Shown here piece after piece: positions 5,591 to 6,338 of a DNA stretch of 6,338 nucleotides. Location of the stretch: positions 16,588 to 22,925 of the forward strand of contig PKXB01000169.1 in NCBI GenBank assembly GCA_003133345.1. Reading direction: 5' to 3'. The notes under the pieces were generated by a model. It was not told the DNA's origin, did not search any database, and worked only from the letters and a program-made list of their open reading frames with translations. A program made the position numbers and the translations under genes. This DNA is from Hyphomicrobiales bacterium (lineage in GTDB: Bacteria > Pseudomonadota > Alphaproteobacteria > Rhizobiales > Xanthobacteraceae). Positions within the stretch are counted from its first letter, which is position 1; every line of letters starts with the position of its first letter.

Positions 5591-6338
5591 ATGACGACGA
5601 CTGAAAATACGGTGCACCCGAGCTTTGGCGAGGCCTTCAAGGTCTGGCTGAAGATCGGCTGCATCAATTTCGGCGGGCCGGCCGGGCAGATCGCCATGAT
5701 GCATCGCATCCTGGTGGACGAGAAGAAATGGATCGATGAGGCGCGTTTTCTGCACGCGCTTAATTTTTCCATGCTGCTGCCGGGGCCGGAGGCGACGCAG
5801 CTCGCGACCTATGTCGGCTGGCTGCTGCACGGCGTGCGCGGCGGGCTTGCCGCCGGTATCTTGTTCGTGCTGCCGGGCGCCTTCGTGATGCTGGGCCTGA
5901 GCCTGCTCTACGCCTATGGGCGGGGCTTAGGTCCCATCGACGGCGCGCTGTTCGGCATCAAGGCCGCCGTGCTGGTGATCGTATTCGAGGCGTTGATTCG
6001 TATCGGAAAGCGCTCCTTGAAGTCGTCGCTTCTGGTTTCGCTCGCGGCGTTGGCGTTCATCAGCATTTTCTTTTTTGCCGTGCCGTTTCCGCTGATCGTT
6101 ATTGCCGCAGCGCTGGCCGGTTATCTTATCGCCCGGTCGCGTCCTGATTTGCTCGGCCTCGCCATCAAAGCGCCTGATGTCACCGATTATTCCGGCAGTC
6201 GTTGGCGGCAATTCACAATCGCCACAATCATTGGTCTCGCAATCTGGTGGGCGCCCGTTGCACTGATCGCGCTGACCTTGGGGCCGCACCATATTCTTGT
6301 CGACGTCGGGATATTTTTCTCCAAGCTCGCGGTGGTGA
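5591..6338 (+). CDS. chrA: Chromate transporter ChrA, CHR family (partial, C-terminus off the right edge)
   Basis: Inner-membrane CHR-family transporter that expels chromate and so confers chromate tolerance. 249 residues are visible, covering the N-terminal CHR domain and the link to the second; long-chain members have about 400. The family signatures are clear: INFGGPAGQIAMMH (25-38) and NFSMLLPGPEATQLATYVGW (58-77). Hydrophobic segments follow near 84-109, 117-136, 146-181 (probably two helices) and 208-232, then FFSKLAVV (242-249). In relatives that last segment runs directly into the FGG motif of the second CHR domain, so the window is cut there. The ATG at 5591 is the first possible start because an in-frame TGA lies at 5582-5584. 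It has no recognisable Shine-Dalgarno sequence, and translation may depend on the gene upstream. Codons around 5985-6240 look more A/T-rich than the rest, over the linker between the two halves. Confidence 0.93.
   Translation, partial: MTTTENTVHPSFGEAFKVWLKIGCINFGGPAGQIAMMHRILVDEKKWIDEARFLHALNFSMLLPGPEATQLATYVGWLLHGVRGGLAAGILFVLPGAFVMLGLSLLYAYGRGLGPIDGALFGIKAAVLVIVFEALIRIGKRSLKSSLLVSLAALAFISIFFFAVPFPLIVIAAALAGYLIARSRPDLLGLAIKAPDVTDYSGSRWRQFTIATIIGLAIWWAPVALIALTLGPHHILVDVGIFFSKLAVV

Noticed and set aside
5927..6292. A minus-strand open frame opposite chrA
   Set aside because: Charged low-complexity translation antisense to conserved CHR-family sequence.

Overview
The window reads as chromosomal DNA from a GC-rich alphaproteobacterium, most likely of the order Hyphomicrobiales (Rhizobiales; Bradyrhizobium/Xanthobacteraceae-like). 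This rests on strongly G/C-biased third codon positions, the gene families present, and two kinds of intergenic palindrome that I recall as abundant in that order. No sequence search was possible, so the genus is open.

Left half, minus strand (1-3723). In transcription order: a ten-helix DMT/EamA permease (3723-2794); the alpha and beta E1 subunits of a thiamine-diphosphate-dependent 2-oxo acid or acetoin dehydrogenase (2664-1630 and 1642-662, overlapping by 13 bases); and the N-terminal two fifths of an NAD(P)-dependent aldehyde dehydrogenase of succinate-semialdehyde dehydrogenase type (593 to beyond the left edge). The E1 pair needs E2 and E3 partners, which are not in the window. The beta subunit lacks the N-terminal lipoyl domain of the usual rhizobial pyruvate dehydrogenase PdhB, so this looks like a secondary, acetoin-type complex rather than housekeeping PDH. 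The aldehyde dehydrogenase could take up an aldehyde linked to that pathway.

Right half, plus strand (3838-6338). In order: a TauE/SafE-family permease (3838-4578), a two-domain protein joining a rhodanese to a ChrB C-terminal domain (4703-5524), and the first 249 residues of the chromate transporter ChrA (5591 to beyond the right edge). This is a sulfur-oxyanion/chromate module: ChrA exports chromate, rhodanese-ChrB proteins accompany it, and TauE/SafE proteins are associated with export of sulfite or sulfonates. Whether the permease belongs to the chromate unit is inference.

Intergenic DNA. The DMT and TauE genes diverge from a 114-base gap. Two 49-base palindromes, 47/49 identical and in opposite orientation, lie at 2703-2751 and 5517-5565. 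Each is placed the same way relative to the start of the gene that follows it, and the second supplies the stop codon of the rhodanese-ChrB gene. Their only two differences fall in unpaired positions of the predicted hairpin. A different 43-base hairpin lies between the E1 beta and aldehyde dehydrogenase genes. No gene-free stretch exceeds 300 bases. I found no RNA gene, CRISPR array, insertion sequence or transposase. The genes are known families; the more unusual signal is the placement and structure of the palindromes.
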